NCBI RefSeq assembly: GCF_000192435.1
Contig: NZ_AEUD01000001.1
Coordinates: 395,823 to 459,822, forward strand
DNA from: Gordonia neofelifaecis NRRL B-59395
GTDB taxonomy: Bacteria; Actinomycetota; Actinomycetes; Mycobacteriales; Mycobacteriaceae
Direction: 5' to 3'
DNA length: 64,000 nucleotides
Of this stretch, positions 34,742-42,971 are shown piece by piece; the first letter of the stretch is position 1; every line of letters begins with the position of its first letter. The notes below the pieces were generated by a model. That model was not told where the DNA came from. It did not search any database and worked only from the letters and a program-made list of their open reading frames with translations. Position numbers and translations under genes: made by a program.

Positions 34742-36310
34742 TCAGTCGCGCGACGGGCGCAGGAGCACCTTCCGGATCTTGCCGGCGGGCGTCATCGGCA
34801 GCGCGTCGACGACTTCGACCGCATCCGGGACCTTGTACTCCGCGAGCTCACGCCGGCAGCGCTCGATGAGGGCGCGTACGTCCACCTCGACGCCGGCCGC
34901 CGCGACCACGAAGGCATAGCCGGTCTCGCCGTACGTCGGGTCGGCGACGCCGATCACCGCGGACATCGCCACCGCGGGGTCCGCCGCGAGCACGTTCTCG
35001 ACCTCGGCCGGATACACGTTGTAGCCGCCGCGGACGTACATCTCCTTCTTCCGGGCGACGATGCTGATGTGGCCGTCGTCGGTCATCGTCGCGATATCGC
35101 CGGTCGCGAGCCAGCCATCGCCTGCGAAGGTCGCGGCGGTCTCCGCGGGCTTGTCCCAGTAACCCGCTGCGACGCAGGCGCCGCGGATCTCCAACTCGCC
35201 TGCGGTGCCGCGCGACAGTTCGATGCGGTCGTCGTCGACGATCCGGGCGCGGACGCCGTCGAGCGGGGTCCCGATGGTCGTGGTGACGATCTCCAGCGTG
35301 TCGCCGTCCGGCGAGATCACACAGGCGCCGGAGGTCTCCGACAGGCCGTACAGGTTGGCCAGTCGCGGCCCGCCGAAGCGGGTGACCACCTGCTCGGCGA
35401 GTGCCGGCTCGAGGTTGGATCCGCCGATCACGCAGAGTCGCGTCGCCGACAGGTCGCAGCGGGCGAAGGCGTCCGCTGCCAGCAGCATCCGGTACATGGT
35501 CGGCACTCCGCAGAAGATGCTGAGTCGGGTGCGCCGCACGGCGTCGACGACGAGGTCGGGGTGGAAACGCGGGAGCAGGGCGACGGCCCCGCCCGCGACG
35601 AGGCTCGAGCCGGCGGCACACGTCAGTCCGCCGACATGGTTGAACGGCAGCGCGCCGAGCAGCACGTCGTCGGACGTCTGGTGGAATCGCTCGGCCTGCA
35701 TCGCAGCGGACGCGAGCAGACTGGCGTGGGTCAGCGTCGCACCCTTGGGGTCGCCGGTGGTCCCGGACGTGTACAGGACGACGGCCGGGTCGGTGGGTGT
35801 CACTGCCGGATCGCCTGCGTCGGAATCGGGTGCGGCGCCGTCGATCAACGCATCCCAGCTGTCGGCGCCGGACGCGCCGAGGAAGACGACGCGCTCGACG
35901 GAGGGAAGCCTCGGCGCCAGGTCGGTCAGGAACGGGCGGAACTGGAATCCACCTGACTCCTCATCGCAGATCAGCAGCCGTGCGCCGGATTGGCCGAGCA
36001 TGTACGTGAACTCGTGCTCGCGGTAGACGACGTTCAGTGTCACGAGCACGGCACCGATCCGCGCGGCCCCGAAGTACGCCACCAACCATTCGGGGCTGTT
36101 GGAAGCGGCGATCGCGACCCGATCACCCCGGCCGATGCCTGCCGCACTCAGGCCCGCGGAGAGCCGGGACGCACGGTTCTGCATGTCGGCATAGGTGACG
36201 GTCTCCGGCCCGAAATGGATGAACGGTGCGTCCGGTGTGAGGCGGGCGCGGTCGGCCAAGACCTGACCGAGGGTGCGGTCCGCGACGGCGGCGACGAGCG
36301 AATTCGACAC
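34742..36310 (-). CDS. AMP-binding acyl-CoA synthetase (FadD-like)
   Basis: 522 residues from the GTG at 36310, with GAGGAA upstream. It has LYTSGTTGDPKGATLTHASL (P-loop), YGLSETSGACV, GDGWLATGDIATMTDDGHISIVARKKEMYVRGGYNVYPAEVE and the catalytic Lys in LPMTPAGKIRKVLL. It forms fatty or other acyl-CoA thioesters through an acyl-adenylate. No other beta-oxidation gene is adjacent. A perfect palindrome about 100 bp upstream may be its operator. Confidence 0.9.
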   Translation of the reverse strand: MSNSLVAAVADRTLGQVLADRARLTPDAPFIHFGPETVTYADMQNRASRLSAGLSAAGIGRGDRVAIAASNSPEWLVAYFGAARIGAVLVTLNVVYREHEFTYMLGQSGARLLICDEESGGFQFRPFLTDLAPRLPSVERVVFLGASGADSWDALIDGAAPDSDAGDPAVTPTDPAVVLYTSGTTGDPKGATLTHASLLASAAMQAERFHQTSDDVLLGALPFNHVGGLTCAAGSSLVAGGAVALLPRFHPDLVVDAVRRTRLSIFCGVPTMYRMLLAADAFARCDLSATRLCVIGGSNLEPALAEQVVTRFGGPRLANLYGLSETSGACVISPDGDTLEIVTTTIGTPLDGVRARIVDDDRIELSRGTAGELEIRGACVAAGYWDKPAETAATFAGDGWLATGDIATMTDDGHISIVARKKEMYVRGGYNVYPAEVENVLAADPAVAMSAVIGVADPTYGETGYAFVVAAAGVEVDVRALIERCRRELAEYKVPDAVEVVDALPMTPAGKIRKVLLRPSRD

Positions 36311-36407
36311 GGTGATTCCTCAGCTCACGAAGGGCAGTGGTGAGGTCACCATAGGACCGGGCACGGCCCGCGTGGCTCGGATCGCTCGCACCGCCACCAC
36401 ATTTTCG

Positions 36408-36429
36408 GGCGGAATCGGCCGATTCCGCC
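36408..36429. repeat. perfect 22-bp palindrome upstream of the FadD-like gene
   Basis: GGCGGAATCGG followed directly by its reverse complement. It lies between the FadD-like gene (start 36310, leftward) and the old tRNA terminator. Likely an operator for a dimeric regulator; the regulator is not adjacent. Confidence 0.55.
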
Positions 36430-36474
36430 GAGATGTCGTCGGATACGCGTTGGTAGTGCGAGCCGGAAATGCAA

Positions 36475-36502
36475 GAAACCGCCTCCGTGCGGAGGCGGTT
36501 TC
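36475..36502 (-). terminator. terminator of the disrupted tRNA gene, left on the chromosome
   Basis: GAAACCGCCTCC-GTGC-GGAGGCGGTTTC, a 12-bp perfect stem. Read on the minus strand it comes 3 nt after the tRNA 3' remnant, where a tRNA terminator belongs. Confidence 0.75.
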
Positions 36503-36505
36503 TGA

Positions 36506-36527
36506 TGCTCCCCCAATTGGACTCGAA
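36506..36527 (-). other. attachment site: displaced tRNA 3' end (possibly tRNA-Asn)
   Basis: On the minus strand these bases read as T-loop TTCGAGT, T-stem 3' half CCAAT, acceptor 3' half TGGGGGA, discriminator G and CA. The upstream bases (AACGA) do not pair with the T-stem half, so only the 3' end is present. This is what remains when an element integrates into a tRNA 3' end. The G discriminator and the implied 5' TCCCCCA suggest tRNA-Asn. The intact gene should be at the element's far end, right of this window. Confidence 0.7.
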
Positions 36528-36661
36528 TCGTTCACGAACCCCCTTGTTGAAGGTATCATCGCAGGTAATTACGGGTATCTGCGCGACAAGAGTTGACAAG
36601 AATCGTCAAGGTTCGACACCACGAACCCCACGCAGACCCCACGACCCCTCGGGAGGTATCT

Positions 36662-37861
36662 GTGGCACAAACCACCAAGAAGAAGCGTCGTCGGTTCGGT
36701 CAGGTCGACGCTCTACCGTCCGGCCGCTGGCGCGCCCGCTACAAGGGCCCCGACGGGGAGCTGCACAAGGCTCCGAACACGTTCGGCACCGAGGGTGAGG
36801 CTGACGTCTGGCTCGGCGGCGTCGAGTACCTCATCGACCGTGGCCAGTGGGAGTCGCCTGCCGTCGTGGCGGCCCGTGAAGCGGCTGAGGCGGCCCGGAC
36901 GAGCCTGCTGCTCGGCGACTACGCCGATACCTGGATCTCCACGCGGACCAACAAGAAGGGCAAGCCCATCGCCGCGACGACTGCCTACAACTACCGGAAT
37001 CTGTGGAAGGCCCCGGAACCCAAGCGTCCTGGCCACCGCGCCAAGCCAGCCGGCAAGCTCCACGTCTTCGCCAATACGCCGGTCGCGGCGCTCACGCCCG
37101 CCATGGTGCGCACCTGGTACGCCGAGCAGGTCGGCACCGGTTCTATCACCGCGGCGGCTCGCGCGTACGAGCATCTGAAGAACGTCATGGCCACGGCTGT
37201 CATTGACAAGTACGCCGACGAGAACCCCTGCCAGATCCGTGGCGCCAGCCGCGCCAAGACCGGCCGCAAACGACCCTTGCCCGAGGACGACCAGCTCGAC
37301 GCCATCCTGGAGGAGATGCCGGCGACCTTGCAGCCGCTGGTCATCATCGCAGCCTACGCGGGTTTGCGCTTCGGCGAGATCGTCGCGCTGCGAGCCGGTG
37401 ACATCACGGTCGCTTATGACGACGAGGGGAAGGTCGACTCCGTCAGAATCCGCGTCGAGGAGGGCATCACGTACACACCTGACGCCGGTCGCCAGCGGGG
37501 GAGCACCAAGAGTGAGGCCGGCGTGCGCCGGATCGCGGTCTTCGGCCGGGACGCCGTGACTCTTGCCGAATTCGTCGCTGACATGGAACCCGACGAGCTG
37601 CTGTTCACCGGTCAGGCGGGGAAGGAACTGTCGCACAGTTCGTTCGCCTACCACTGGAACCGTGCCCGCGAGGCGATCGGGCGCCCCGACCTCGTGCTGC
37701 ACGCAGTGAGGGCCTACCACCTGACCGAGTACGCGCGTGCCGGCGCGTCGCTCCGCGACTTGATGGCCCGTGGCGGTCACTCCAGCGTCTCGGCGGCCAT
37801 GCGCTACCAGCACGCCGCCGCCGAACGCGACGAGGAGATCGCTAAGCGCATGGCTCGGTAG
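36662..37861 (+). CDS. int: tyrosine site-specific integrase
   Basis: 399 residues from the GTG at 36662, chosen because GGGAGG lies 7 nt upstream. The N-terminal arm-binding region (RRFGQVDALPSGRWRARYKGPDG) is of the AP2-like type, the SAM-like core-binding domain spans about 85-190, and the catalytic domain follows. Catalytic residues: Arg236 (AGLRFGE), His347 and Arg350 (LHAVRAYHL), His373 (GGH) and Tyr382 (AMRYQHA). The set is complete, so it should be active. Its position beside the tRNA remnant identifies the element's left end. Confidence 0.95.
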   Translation: MAQTTKKKRRRFGQVDALPSGRWRARYKGPDGELHKAPNTFGTEGEADVWLGGVEYLIDRGQWESPAVVAAREAAEAARTSLLLGDYADTWISTRTNKKGKPIAATTAYNYRNLWKAPEPKRPGHRAKPAGKLHVFANTPVAALTPAMVRTWYAEQVGTGSITAAARAYEHLKNVMATAVIDKYADENPCQIRGASRAKTGRKRPLPEDDQLDAILEEMPATLQPLVIIAAYAGLRFGEIVALRAGDITVAYDDEGKVDSVRIRVEEGITYTPDAGRQRGSTKSEAGVRRIAVFGRDAVTLAEFVADMEPDELLFTGQAGKELSHSSFAYHWNRAREAIGRPDLVLHAVRAYHLTEYARAGASLRDLMARGGHSSVSAAMRYQHAAAERDEEIAKRMAR

Positions 37862-37896
37862 CCAGCGAGTGGCCGCCCAGCGGCCACCAACAGGAA

Positions 37897-37931
37897 GCCC
37901 GTAGCGCAACCAGCGCTACGGGCCATTCCTT
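37897..37931 (+). terminator. terminator after the integrase
   Basis: CCCGTAGCGC-AACCA-GCGCTACGGG (37898-37922), a 10-bp stem followed by CCATTCCTTT. Confidence 0.7.
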
Positions 37932-38045
37932 TCGGCTGACTCGGACACGCTGCATCACAAGTGCGTCGAGATTGTAGTTCTGGCAGTGAGAGATGTCACG
38001 CTATTTGACGCCCATGATAGGATTTTGCCTGCTAATGTGCTGACG

Positions 38046-38075
38046 AGGACACCCATGTTCTGGGTGTCCTTTTTT
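38046..38075 (+). terminator. strong rho-independent terminator
   Basis: GGACACCC-ATGTTCT-GGGTGTCC followed by six T (38070-38075). It is a textbook terminator lying 185 nt after the integrase, with a promoter-like TGCTAATGT directly ahead. It may attenuate a short transcript. Confidence 0.85.
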
Positions 38076-38387
38076 GCGCTTCGCCCCCTTTGTCTGCTGC
38101 TGGCGCAAAACCCCACCCCTCGGTAGAAATGCTTCGCACCCAGAAGTGCGCAGCTCACAGGTCGGAGGGAATAACGCATGCCGCATCGGTTCGCCTCGTC
38201 AGCGCTCATCGCCCGCGACCGTCGTCGCGTCGCTGCGGATCACCTCGGCAGCACGCTAGACCGACGGGTCTCGACGTCTACATGCGTCAATCTCGCCGTC
38301 GATCGGAGTCGAGCATCTGAATGACGCACTTTCAGGGATTTCCATGCGTATAGGCGGTTCCGCTTGCGTCACCGTCCGTTGTATGAA

Positions 38388-38418
38388 TCACTTGTGATCA
38401 GTCATGCATCACAAGTGA
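38388..38418. promoter_or_regulatory. operator upstream of the XRE regulator
   Basis: TCACTTGTGAT (38388-38398) and its exact inverse ATCACAAGTGA (38408-38418) with a 9-bp spacer. A TATGAA hexamer (38382-38387) abuts it, so binding would cover a promoter. The half-site recurs at 37954-37963. Confidence 0.7.
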
Positions 38419-38452
38419 CGCAACGTCGCCACACGAAGAACAGGGGAGACCG

Positions 38453-38533
38453 ATGACCATCGACCGCATGAAACACTGGACCGGTGCCCGCACCGTCCAC
38501 GCATCTCACGCGCGAACAGATCGCGCTTCGTGA
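38453..38533 (+). CDS. possible 26-residue upstream peptide overlapping the XRE start
   Basis: ATG at 38453 with GGGGAG 5 nt upstream, product MTIDRMKHWTGARTVHASHA plus six residues. It is in another frame from the XRE gene, whose GTG start (38484) lies inside it and lacks its own strong Shine-Dalgarno. It could couple translation of the regulator or be a chance ORF. Confidence 0.35.
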   Translation: MTIDRMKHWTGARTVHASHARTDRAS

Positions 38534-38774
38534 CGTGCGTCGTCGGGCCTTCGGTGCAGCGCTCGCACAGGCACGCCTCACCGCCGGCATGACCCAGGAC
38601 GAGCTCGCCGCTGCCAGCGGCGTCAGCCGACCGACGATCAGCCGCCTGGAACTCGGCACGAGCTCGATCTCCAGCGACCGCGTCTGGGACCTCGCCGAGG
38701 CACTCGGCACCACACCTGCCGACATCTACGCCGTCGCTCAGCGCGAAGCCCGCGCCACGGTCAACCGCAAGTAG
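38484..38774 (+). CDS. XRE-family helix-turn-helix regulator
   Basis: 96 residues, GTG start. The HTH_3 domain spans about 20-80: RLTAGMTQDELAAASGVSRPTISRLELGTSSISSDRVWDLAEALG. No second domain is present. It probably represses itself and perhaps the element's functions through the CACTTGTG-type operator 66 bp upstream, like plasmid or phage repressors. The ribosome entry may depend on the overlapping upstream ORF. Confidence 0.85.
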   Translation: MPAPSTHLTREQIALRDVRRRAFGAALAQARLTAGMTQDELAAASGVSRPTISRLELGTSSISSDRVWDLAEALGTTPADIYAVAQREARATVNRK

Positions 38775-38865
38775 CACTGGACTTTCCGTCGTCCACAGGA
38801 CGGCACTCATCACCGCCGATGCGCCTTGCGCTCGGTGATCCACCCATACCCGAAAGGGATTCGCC

Positions 38866-39897
38866 ATGCCTGCCATCGGCCCTGCCCAGCCGGTCGATTA
38901 CTACCAAGCGCTCGCTCTCAATCCGAGTGCCACGAGCGAGGCCCTGCTCCCCGCACTGAATCAACGCGTCGCTCTGTCGCCGCCCGGTCCCGAACGTGCG
39001 TACGCCGAACAGGCTCGCGCGGTGCTCGCCGATCCCGGAAAACGGCGCGTCTACGACCAGCGGTTGCACAACCCGCACGCCAAACCGTGGACACCCCAGG
39101 AGCTGCACGAACTAGCTGTCGCTCAGTCGACCCGCTCGGCAACGGGGTTCCTCGCGCAGCTCAAGACGGCACCGACCAGAATCCTGGCGACCGTCGCCGG
39201 AGTCCTGCTGGTCGGCCTCGTGGTCATCATCGTCGCGGTCTCGTGCACTGGCGGCGGAACCACCGACGTCGCGTCGAACCCCGACGCCTCAAACAGCAAG
39301 CCGGACGCCAACACCGGCGCAGGCGACGCCTCGTGCGAGCAGATCCAGGGTTCTTTGGTCGAGAAGGCGGCGTGGACACGGGGCGACCCCGGTTACGCCG
39401 TCGTCCTCACACAGGCGACTGACCTACCGACGCCGATTGCGACGGGCTTGGCCGAATCCAATTTCGACGGTCTCGGGACCGGTGGCAAGCTCGGCCAACT
39501 GCAGGACAAGGGTGTCTTCGTCGTTATCGACGCCTGGTTCAACAGGGATATGACCGACCACGCCGCGGTCTTCTCCGCGGACGGCACACTACGGGAGTCC
39601 CTTAAGCGTCCCACTATGAGCTCCGGGCCAGCGAACTGGCCGAAGTCCTTCGATCTGGAGAAGGACGACACCCACGGGTACCACCACATCACCGCGGGTC
39701 AGGGCGTACAGATCCCGGCCGAGGCCGGCGGCACCAAACCAGGGCAGACCTACGCGCTCGCGATCCTGCCCGACGCGTTCGACGACGACGTGGTGTGGGT
39801 GCTCCTGCGCGGCGGCAAACAGCTCTACAAGGGCACGCTCGTGCGCTTTCGGGGCGAGGCGCCGACCGATCCCCGCAAATGCACGCCGCTCGGCTGA
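38866..39897 (+). CDS. membrane protein with a degenerate J-domain-like N-terminus
   Basis: 343 residues; AAAGGG lies upstream of the ATG. Residues 10-70 resemble a shortened J domain (DYYQALALNPSATSEALLPAL, later RAVLADPGKRRVYDQRL) but lack the HPD tripeptide, so stimulation of Hsp70 is unlikely. One transmembrane helix (about 105-127) is followed by a Ser/Asp/Asn-rich linker and a globular extracytoplasmic domain with two cysteines (SCEQIQG, RKCTPLG). This is type II topology. Function unknown. It leads a cargo run with the secreted protein 17 bp downstream. Confidence 0.65.
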   Translation: MPAIGPAQPVDYYQALALNPSATSEALLPALNQRVALSPPGPERAYAEQARAVLADPGKRRVYDQRLHNPHAKPWTPQELHELAVAQSTRSATGFLAQLKTAPTRILATVAGVLLVGLVVIIVAVSCTGGGTTDVASNPDASNSKPDANTGAGDASCEQIQGSLVEKAAWTRGDPGYAVVLTQATDLPTPIATGLAESNFDGLGTGGKLGQLQDKGVFVVIDAWFNRDMTDHAAVFSADGTLRESLKRPTMSSGPANWPKSFDLEKDDTHGYHHITAGQGVQIPAEAGGTKPGQTYALAILPDAFDDDVVWVLLRGGKQLYKGTLVRFRGEAPTDPRKCTPLG

Positions 39898-39914
39898 CAG
39901 ATAGGAGACACACC

Positions 39915-40298
39915 ATGACCAACTTCAAGACCCGCATCGCCACCGTGGCCACCGCCGCGGCCATCGCCACCGGCGGCCTCGTCGCCGCGGTCCCAGCCCA
40001 GGCTCAGGCCGCACCGGGCGGCATCGCGACCGGCAACTACTGGTACGAAGCCTTCGCCTACGGCGTCATCCCGTCCGGCAAGGCGCCGGCCCGCGTCGCG
40101 AACGGTCGGCTGACCATCTACGGCGGCTTCGGCATGAAGAACGTCAAGCGCATCCACGCTACCCCGCGCGGCGCGTACGTCGACCAGGACGGTTTCCAGC
40201 GCCACGTCTACAAGCGGACCGGGAATCACCGCTACCACGCGACGATCATGTGGGGCGCCGTGCCCATCGGCCACAGCGTGCTTACGCCGCGCCGCTGA
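39915..40298 (+). CDS. small secreted protein of unknown function
   Basis: 127 residues from the ATG at 39915, with TAGGAG upstream. A signal peptide fits residues 1-32 (KTRIATVATAAAIATGGLVAAVPAQAQA). The mature part is basic and aromatic (NYWYEAFAYGVIPSGKAP, RLTIYGGFG, HRYHATIMWG), probably a small beta fold, without cysteines. It is encoded directly after the J-like membrane protein, so the two may act together outside the membrane. A terminator follows. Confidence 0.7.
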   Translation: MTNFKTRIATVATAAAIATGGLVAAVPAQAQAAPGGIATGNYWYEAFAYGVIPSGKAPARVANGRLTIYGGFGMKNVKRIHATPRGAYVDQDGFQRHVYKRTGNHRYHATIMWGAVPIGHSVLTPRR

Positions 40299-40317
40299 CC
40301 GCCGCCAACTGACCGCG

Positions 40318-40355
40318 AAGGCCGCCGCTGCCACCCGGCGCGGCGGCCTTTGTCG
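40318..40355 (+). terminator. terminator after the secreted-protein gene
   Basis: AAGGCCGCCG at 40318-40327 pairs with CGGCGGCCTT at 40341-40350; TTTGTCGT follows. Confidence 0.75.
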
Positions 40356-40387
40356 TCCCTACCTGTCGAAATGCTTTGGGGGAAGCC

Positions 40388-41641
40388 ATGTCCGACACCC
40401 ATTCCGCCTCACTCGATCGACTCCAGCTCGCCGTCGCTGCGCTGGTCGCCGCGGCCACGACGATGCTCCTGCAACTCGCGCTGTTGATCACCATCGACGT
40501 CCGAGCTACCGACCATGGCACACCGCTGCGTGACGTGCTCACGAAGTGGGACGCGCAGTGGATGATGAACATCGCCGACCACGGATACTTTGGACCGCCG
40601 ATCGACCAATCGGTCGCCTTCTTTCCGGGATACCCGGTGCTCGTCCGTGCCGTCGGCGCGCCGCTGGCGATTTTCGGTGCGCCCGACGCGACGCTGGTCA
40701 CGGCCATCGGCGCGTCCGTGCTCACCTCGCTCGCCGCCTCGGCAGGCCTGGCAGTCCTCGCCCTCGACATCTGGACACGCTTGGGACTGCCGATCACGCT
40801 TGCGACCCTGATCGCCGTGCCGATGGCGGCCGCCGTCGCGTTCTCAGGTGCGCCGATGAGCGTCATCTACTGGATGCCGTACAGCGAGTCGCTGTTCACC
40901 GCGCTGGCGACGTGGTCGTTGGTCGCCATGATCCGCCGCCGTTTCCTGACCGCGGGAGTGCTCGTGCTGCTGGCCGGCGTCACCCGGCTGACCGGCGCGG
41001 CGCTGGTCGCGACCCTCGCGGTGGCCGCGCTGATCGAACTGATCAGCTGGTACCGCCGACGCCACGAGGACGACCGCCGGTTCCCGTGGCGCGCAGCGGT
41101 CGCGCCTATGATCAGCGGTGCCGGCCTCGCCGCCTACCTGACGTGGGCGAGTATCCGGACCGTCGATGTCGGTGGCTACTTCGCCGTCCAGGACAGGGGA
41201 TGGAACTCGGCGTTCGACGGCGGCCGGGCTACGCTCACCTGGCTGCGCGACACCCTCGTCGAGGGATTCGGCGACCCCGTATCCACCGGCTACACGATCA
41301 GCTCGTGGGCGATGGTCGCCGTCGCCGCACTCGTCCTGGTGTCGCTGTGGCCGCTCATCCGCGGCTGGCTGCCCTGGCAGATGTGGAAGACCGGCGGCGT
41401 ACTGGTCGGCATCGTCCTCGGCTCCGACGGCGTGATGCACAGTCGCCCGCGTCTTCTGCTGATGGCGACGGCGCTGCTGGTCCTACCGTTCGCGGTCCGA
41501 GCGGTGCACGCCGCCGCGAGCGCACGCGGCTGGCGCCGATGGGCATCGTCGGCGGTTCTTCTCATCGCCGCCGTCGGATGGTGCGCCGCCGGGTTCTGGG
41601 TGTCGACGACCATGCTGGTCGACTTCAAGTACGGGATCTGA
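40388..41641 (+). CDS. polytopic membrane protein, PIG-V-like mannosyltransferase family
   Basis: 417 residues from the ATG at 40388 (GGGGGAAG upstream). About ten transmembrane helices. After the first helix, KWDAQWMMNIADHGY (from residue 53) and FFPGYPVLVRAVG match the conserved first lumenal loop of PIG-V and its bacterial relatives, GT-C fold mannosyltransferases that use polyprenyl-phosphate mannose. The likely role is glycan or glycolipid modification at the outer face of the membrane. Why a mobile element carries it is unknown; surface alteration is a guess. The catalytic acid would be Asp55. Confidence 0.7.
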   Translation: MSDTHSASLDRLQLAVAALVAAATTMLLQLALLITIDVRATDHGTPLRDVLTKWDAQWMMNIADHGYFGPPIDQSVAFFPGYPVLVRAVGAPLAIFGAPDATLVTAIGASVLTSLAASAGLAVLALDIWTRLGLPITLATLIAVPMAAAVAFSGAPMSVIYWMPYSESLFTALATWSLVAMIRRRFLTAGVLVLLAGVTRLTGAALVATLAVAALIELISWYRRRHEDDRRFPWRAAVAPMISGAGLAAYLTWASIRTVDVGGYFAVQDRGWNSAFDGGRATLTWLRDTLVEGFGDPVSTGYTISSWAMVAVAALVLVSLWPLIRGWLPWQMWKTGGVLVGIVLGSDGVMHSRPRLLLMATALLVLPFAVRAVHAAASARGWRRWASSAVLLIAAVGWCAAGFWVSTTMLVDFKYGI

Positions 41642-41665
41642 GACAACTACTGAGAGGAGCCCGGC

Positions 41666-42094
41666 ATGGGCATGTACGACAGCATCGAGCTCAACGGAAT
41701 CGAGTTCCAGACGAAAGCGTTCGGCCGCGGCCTGGCCCACTACAAACCCGGCGACGAGGTCACCCTGGAGGTCTACGCACAGACCGACGAAGAGGCCGCC
41801 GTCGCCCGCACCTACGTCTACGACGAAGTGCCTCGCCGGTACGCCGTCGAGGTCTACGCCGTCGAGCACGTGATCGTCGAAGACGGCCGCATCGTCGGGC
41901 TGGCCAGCGAAAGCGACATGCGCGACCTCACCTACGACACCTTCGACAACTACGGCCGAGACGTCGCCGACGGACTGGCACACATCTTCGGTGAACACCG
42001 GCCGCGACGTACGATGAGCCCCCACCGACCACCGGTATCCGAAATGCCGCGGCGTCCTCGTCGCCCCAAGCCCACCGACACCCGGGAGGACTGA
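41666..42094 (+). CDS. hypothetical protein beginning MGMYDSI
   Basis: 142 residues; GAGAGGAG lies upstream. Not recognised. Residues 1-105 look globular and beta-rich (MGMYDSIELNGIEFQTKAFG, YAVEVYAVEHVIVEDGRIVG), and the C-terminal 30 residues are basic and proline-rich (MPRRPRRPKPTD), probably disordered. Proteins with this N-terminal pattern are common in actinobacterial phages and plasmids. It ends 3 bp before the phosphatase start and is probably in the same transcript. Confidence 0.6.
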   Translation: MGMYDSIELNGIEFQTKAFGRGLAHYKPGDEVTLEVYAQTDEEAAVARTYVYDEVPRRYAVEVYAVEHVIVEDGRIVGLASESDMRDLTYDTFDNYGRDVADGLAHIFGEHRPRRTMSPHRPPVSEMPRRPRRPKPTDTRED

Positions 42095-42097
42095 AAC

Positions 42098-42877
42098 ATC
42101 GCCGTCGTCTACGCCATCCCCGACATCCACGGTTGCCTGCCTGAGCTGCGCCAGGCGCTGACGAAAGTCGACCTGACCGACGCGGCCACTCGCCTGGTGT
42201 TCCTCGGTGACTACATCGACAGAGGACCCGACAGCCTGGGTGTGCTGACTCTGGTCAAGGAGCTCGACCAGGCTCAACCCGGCCAGATCATCGCTTTGCG
42301 CGGGAACCACGAACAGTGGTTCCTCGACTGGATCGACGCCGACGACACCGATCCCACCTGGCTCCTCGCGGACGCGGGCTTCACGACCACCCGTTCATTC
42401 CTGCCACCCGAGGTCATCGGCGACCTGGTCGCCGAGCTGACCGACGCCATCGGTCGTGGCGGCATCGACGCCGGCCTCGCCGGCGAAGTGAACGCCGCGG
42501 TGAAGAAGGAAGTCACCTCACGTCACCGCGACTTGATCGCCTGGTTGCGACGCCGGCCGCTGTACTACGAGACGGACACCCACGTGTGCGTCCACGCGGG
42601 TGTCGATGAAGAGGCCGGTCCGCACTGGAAGACGATGACGCCGGACGAGGTCTTCACCGACAAGTACCCGCCGTCGCTCGGTGCGCACACGGTCGGCAAG
42701 ACCATCGTCGCCGGACACGTCGGCGTCGGCCCGCTGCACGCGGCCGAGGGTCGGATGCGGTGCTGGGACCCGTTCGTCGACGACGGGCACATCTATCTGG
42801 ACGGCAGCGTGGAGTCGACTGGCCAACTCAACGTGATGCGGCACGACGGCGTCGCTGGCACGACCGACTTCATCTGA
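42098..42877 (+). CDS. PPP-family metallophosphatase (serine/threonine or Ap4A-type) with apparent ATC start
   Basis: About 259 residues. Metal-binding motifs are intact: PDIHGC near the N-terminus, FLGDYIDRGPDS, LRGNHEQW and VHAGVDEE. The GDxH-type motif lies upstream of the first GTG (42197), so translation must start earlier. The reading frame is closed by the preceding gene's TGA at 42092-42094. The only well-placed codon is ATC at 42098, with GGGAGGA 8 nt upstream. Either AUC initiation is used or ATG mutated to ATC. It hydrolyses phosphoesters, on proteins or dinucleotides, in the cytoplasm. Confidence 0.8.
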   Translation: MAVVYAIPDIHGCLPELRQALTKVDLTDAATRLVFLGDYIDRGPDSLGVLTLVKELDQAQPGQIIALRGNHEQWFLDWIDADDTDPTWLLADAGFTTTRSFLPPEVIGDLVAELTDAIGRGGIDAGLAGEVNAAVKKEVTSRHRDLIAWLRRRPLYYETDTHVCVHAGVDEEAGPHWKTMTPDEVFTDKYPPSLGAHTVGKTIVAGHVGVGPLHAAEGRMRCWDPFVDDGHIYLDGSVESTGQLNVMRHDGVAGTTDFI

Positions 42878-42971
42878 CACCTACCCAGAAGACCACCCGC
42901 CGGTCGATGGCTGACGGGTGGTCGTGCTCACCCATCGACCGATACCGTGATCCCCAACGTGAGGAGACGAC

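Larger units (their letters stand above)
37932..38452. other. regulatory gap between integrase and XRE gene
   Basis: I see no convincing gene in these 520 bp. They hold a half-operator GCATCACAAGTG (37952-37963), an extended -10-like TGCTAATGT (38030-38038) followed within 10 nt by a terminator, and a full operator at 38388-38418. The sequence is more AT-rich than its surroundings. The gap may include the phage-type attP arm sites, which cannot be told by eye. Confidence 0.5.

Noticed and set aside
38005-38038. A full -35/-10 promoter (TTGACG with TAATGT)
   Set aside because: The spacing of 22 bp is too long; only the extended -10 TGCTAATGT is kept as a weak candidate.
37955-38209. 84-residue open frame on the minus strand after the integrase
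   Set aside because: Runs through a textbook terminator and has no recognisable features.
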